Positions 63,611 to 64,000 of a DNA stretch of 64,000 nucleotides are shown in pieces. The position numbers and the translations under genes were made by a program. Source of the DNA: Epiperipatus broadwayi (taxonomy: Eukaryota > Onychophora > Udeonychophora > Euonychophora > Peripatidae); contig JAQFVV010000037.1 of the NCBI GenBank assembly GCA_028023455.1, forward strand, positions 1,116,001 to 1,180,000, read 5' to 3'. The notes below the pieces were generated by a model. The model had not been told where the DNA came from and made no database searches. It saw only the letters and a program-made list of their open reading frames with translations. Positions within the stretch are counted from its first letter, which is position 1, and each line of letters starts with the position of its first letter.

Positions 63611-63795
63611 TTCATTATCGTCATTTTCAATCATTATCGATCCACTGCAGAATGAAGGTCTATCTAAGTTCAGTCCATCTTCTCCGATCTTTAGCCTCTC
63701 TTCTCCACATCAACCCAGCACACTTCCTTATTTCATACATACATCTCACATGTTGTCTTTTTTTTACAATTCCTGGGACTACGTGATCAAATATA
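63611..63795 (-). mobile_element. 5'-truncated RTE copy (3' end only)
   Basis: The sequence ATCCACTGCAGAATGAAGGT and what follows, through TCTCCGATCTTTAGC and CTCTTCTCCACATCA, corresponds to the last roughly 60 codons of the RTE ORF at 12985. Substitutions and a deletion of about 10 bases are present. Only the 3' end is present, as expected from incomplete reverse transcription. A non-functional relic. Confidence 0.85.
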
Positions 63796-63801
63796 AAAGT
63801 T

Positions 63802-63939
63802 AGGGCTAAGAATCATTTAAATAAACTTGCAAATAACATTGGACCTTCTGTATAAATATTACTTTATCAGATAAATAGATTGGTGTTGATACAGAAAATG
63901 AATATTATTTGCAAGTTTATTTAAATGATTCTTAGCCCT
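63802..63939. repeat. Small foldback, arms about 35-40 bp
   Basis: AGGGCTAAGAATCATTTAAA at 63802 is mirrored by its reverse complement ending at 63939, with AATAAACTTGCAAATAA extending the arms. A further partial copy in right-arm orientation runs from 63971 off the window end. Confidence 0.8.
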
Positions 63940-64000
63940 AGCTTATCAAGAATAGTAGACAAATGGATTGACATTATTTGTAAATTTATTTAAATGATTC

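Larger units (their letters stand above)
62771..64000 (+). other. Start of next intron (continues past window)
   Basis: AT-rich sequence with an RTE fragment (63611-63795), a small foldback (63802-63939) and a C homopolymer (about 63467-63478). No further JIP exon is visible before the window ends. Confidence 0.75.

Noticed and set aside
1-64000. CRISPR arrays, operons, rRNA or tRNA genes
   Set aside because: Spliced eukaryotic gene structure throughout; the repeats are tandem or inverted without spacer regularity, and no complete cloverleaf was seen.

Overview
This is an AT-rich animal nuclear sequence carrying one recognisable host gene. Nine exons on the + strand (9405 to 62770) encode the middle of a JIP3/JIP4 scaffold protein (MAPK8IP3/SPAG9; syd in flies, unc-16 in worms). 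They join in frame to 498 codons. The 5' part (RH1 domain, JNK-binding region) and the 3' part (WD40-like propeller) lie outside the window. The exon peptides resemble vertebrate JIP4 closely. With the large repeat-filled introns and the mobile elements present, this suggests a bilaterian invertebrate. A mollusc-like lophotrochozoan is my guess, but the sequence alone does not prove it.

Layout: 1-9404 is upstream intron. Exons 1 and 2 (9405-9609) precede a 20.8 kb intron holding a DNA transposon (11017-17062) that was itself hit by a nearly intact RTE-type retrotransposon (12971-16265). Exon 3 (30413-30560) completes the coiled coil. Exons 4 and 5 (34519-34955) carry the RH2 domain. The next intron contains a giant inverted repeat (35068-40492) with a separate DNA transposon inserted in each arm; one of them carries degenerate telomere-like repeats. 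Exons 6 and 7 (46589-47105) precede an intron with a Penelope-like GIY-YIG endonuclease fragment between inverted arms of about 146 bp (50008-50803). Exon 8 (51848-52031) and exon 9 (62480-62770) are separated by 10.4 kb rich in foldback repeats.

The unusual content is in the introns. There are at least twelve long inverted repeats. Two DNA elements share a TGGTTNT terminus and perfect 6-bp target duplications; one of these is confirmed by an empty site in the opposite palindrome arm. Much of each intron would transcribe into long hairpins, which could matter for RNA editing, circular-RNA formation or splicing. No tRNA, rRNA, CRISPR or bacterial-type operon was seen. All boundaries were read by eye, so repeat edges are accurate only to several bases.
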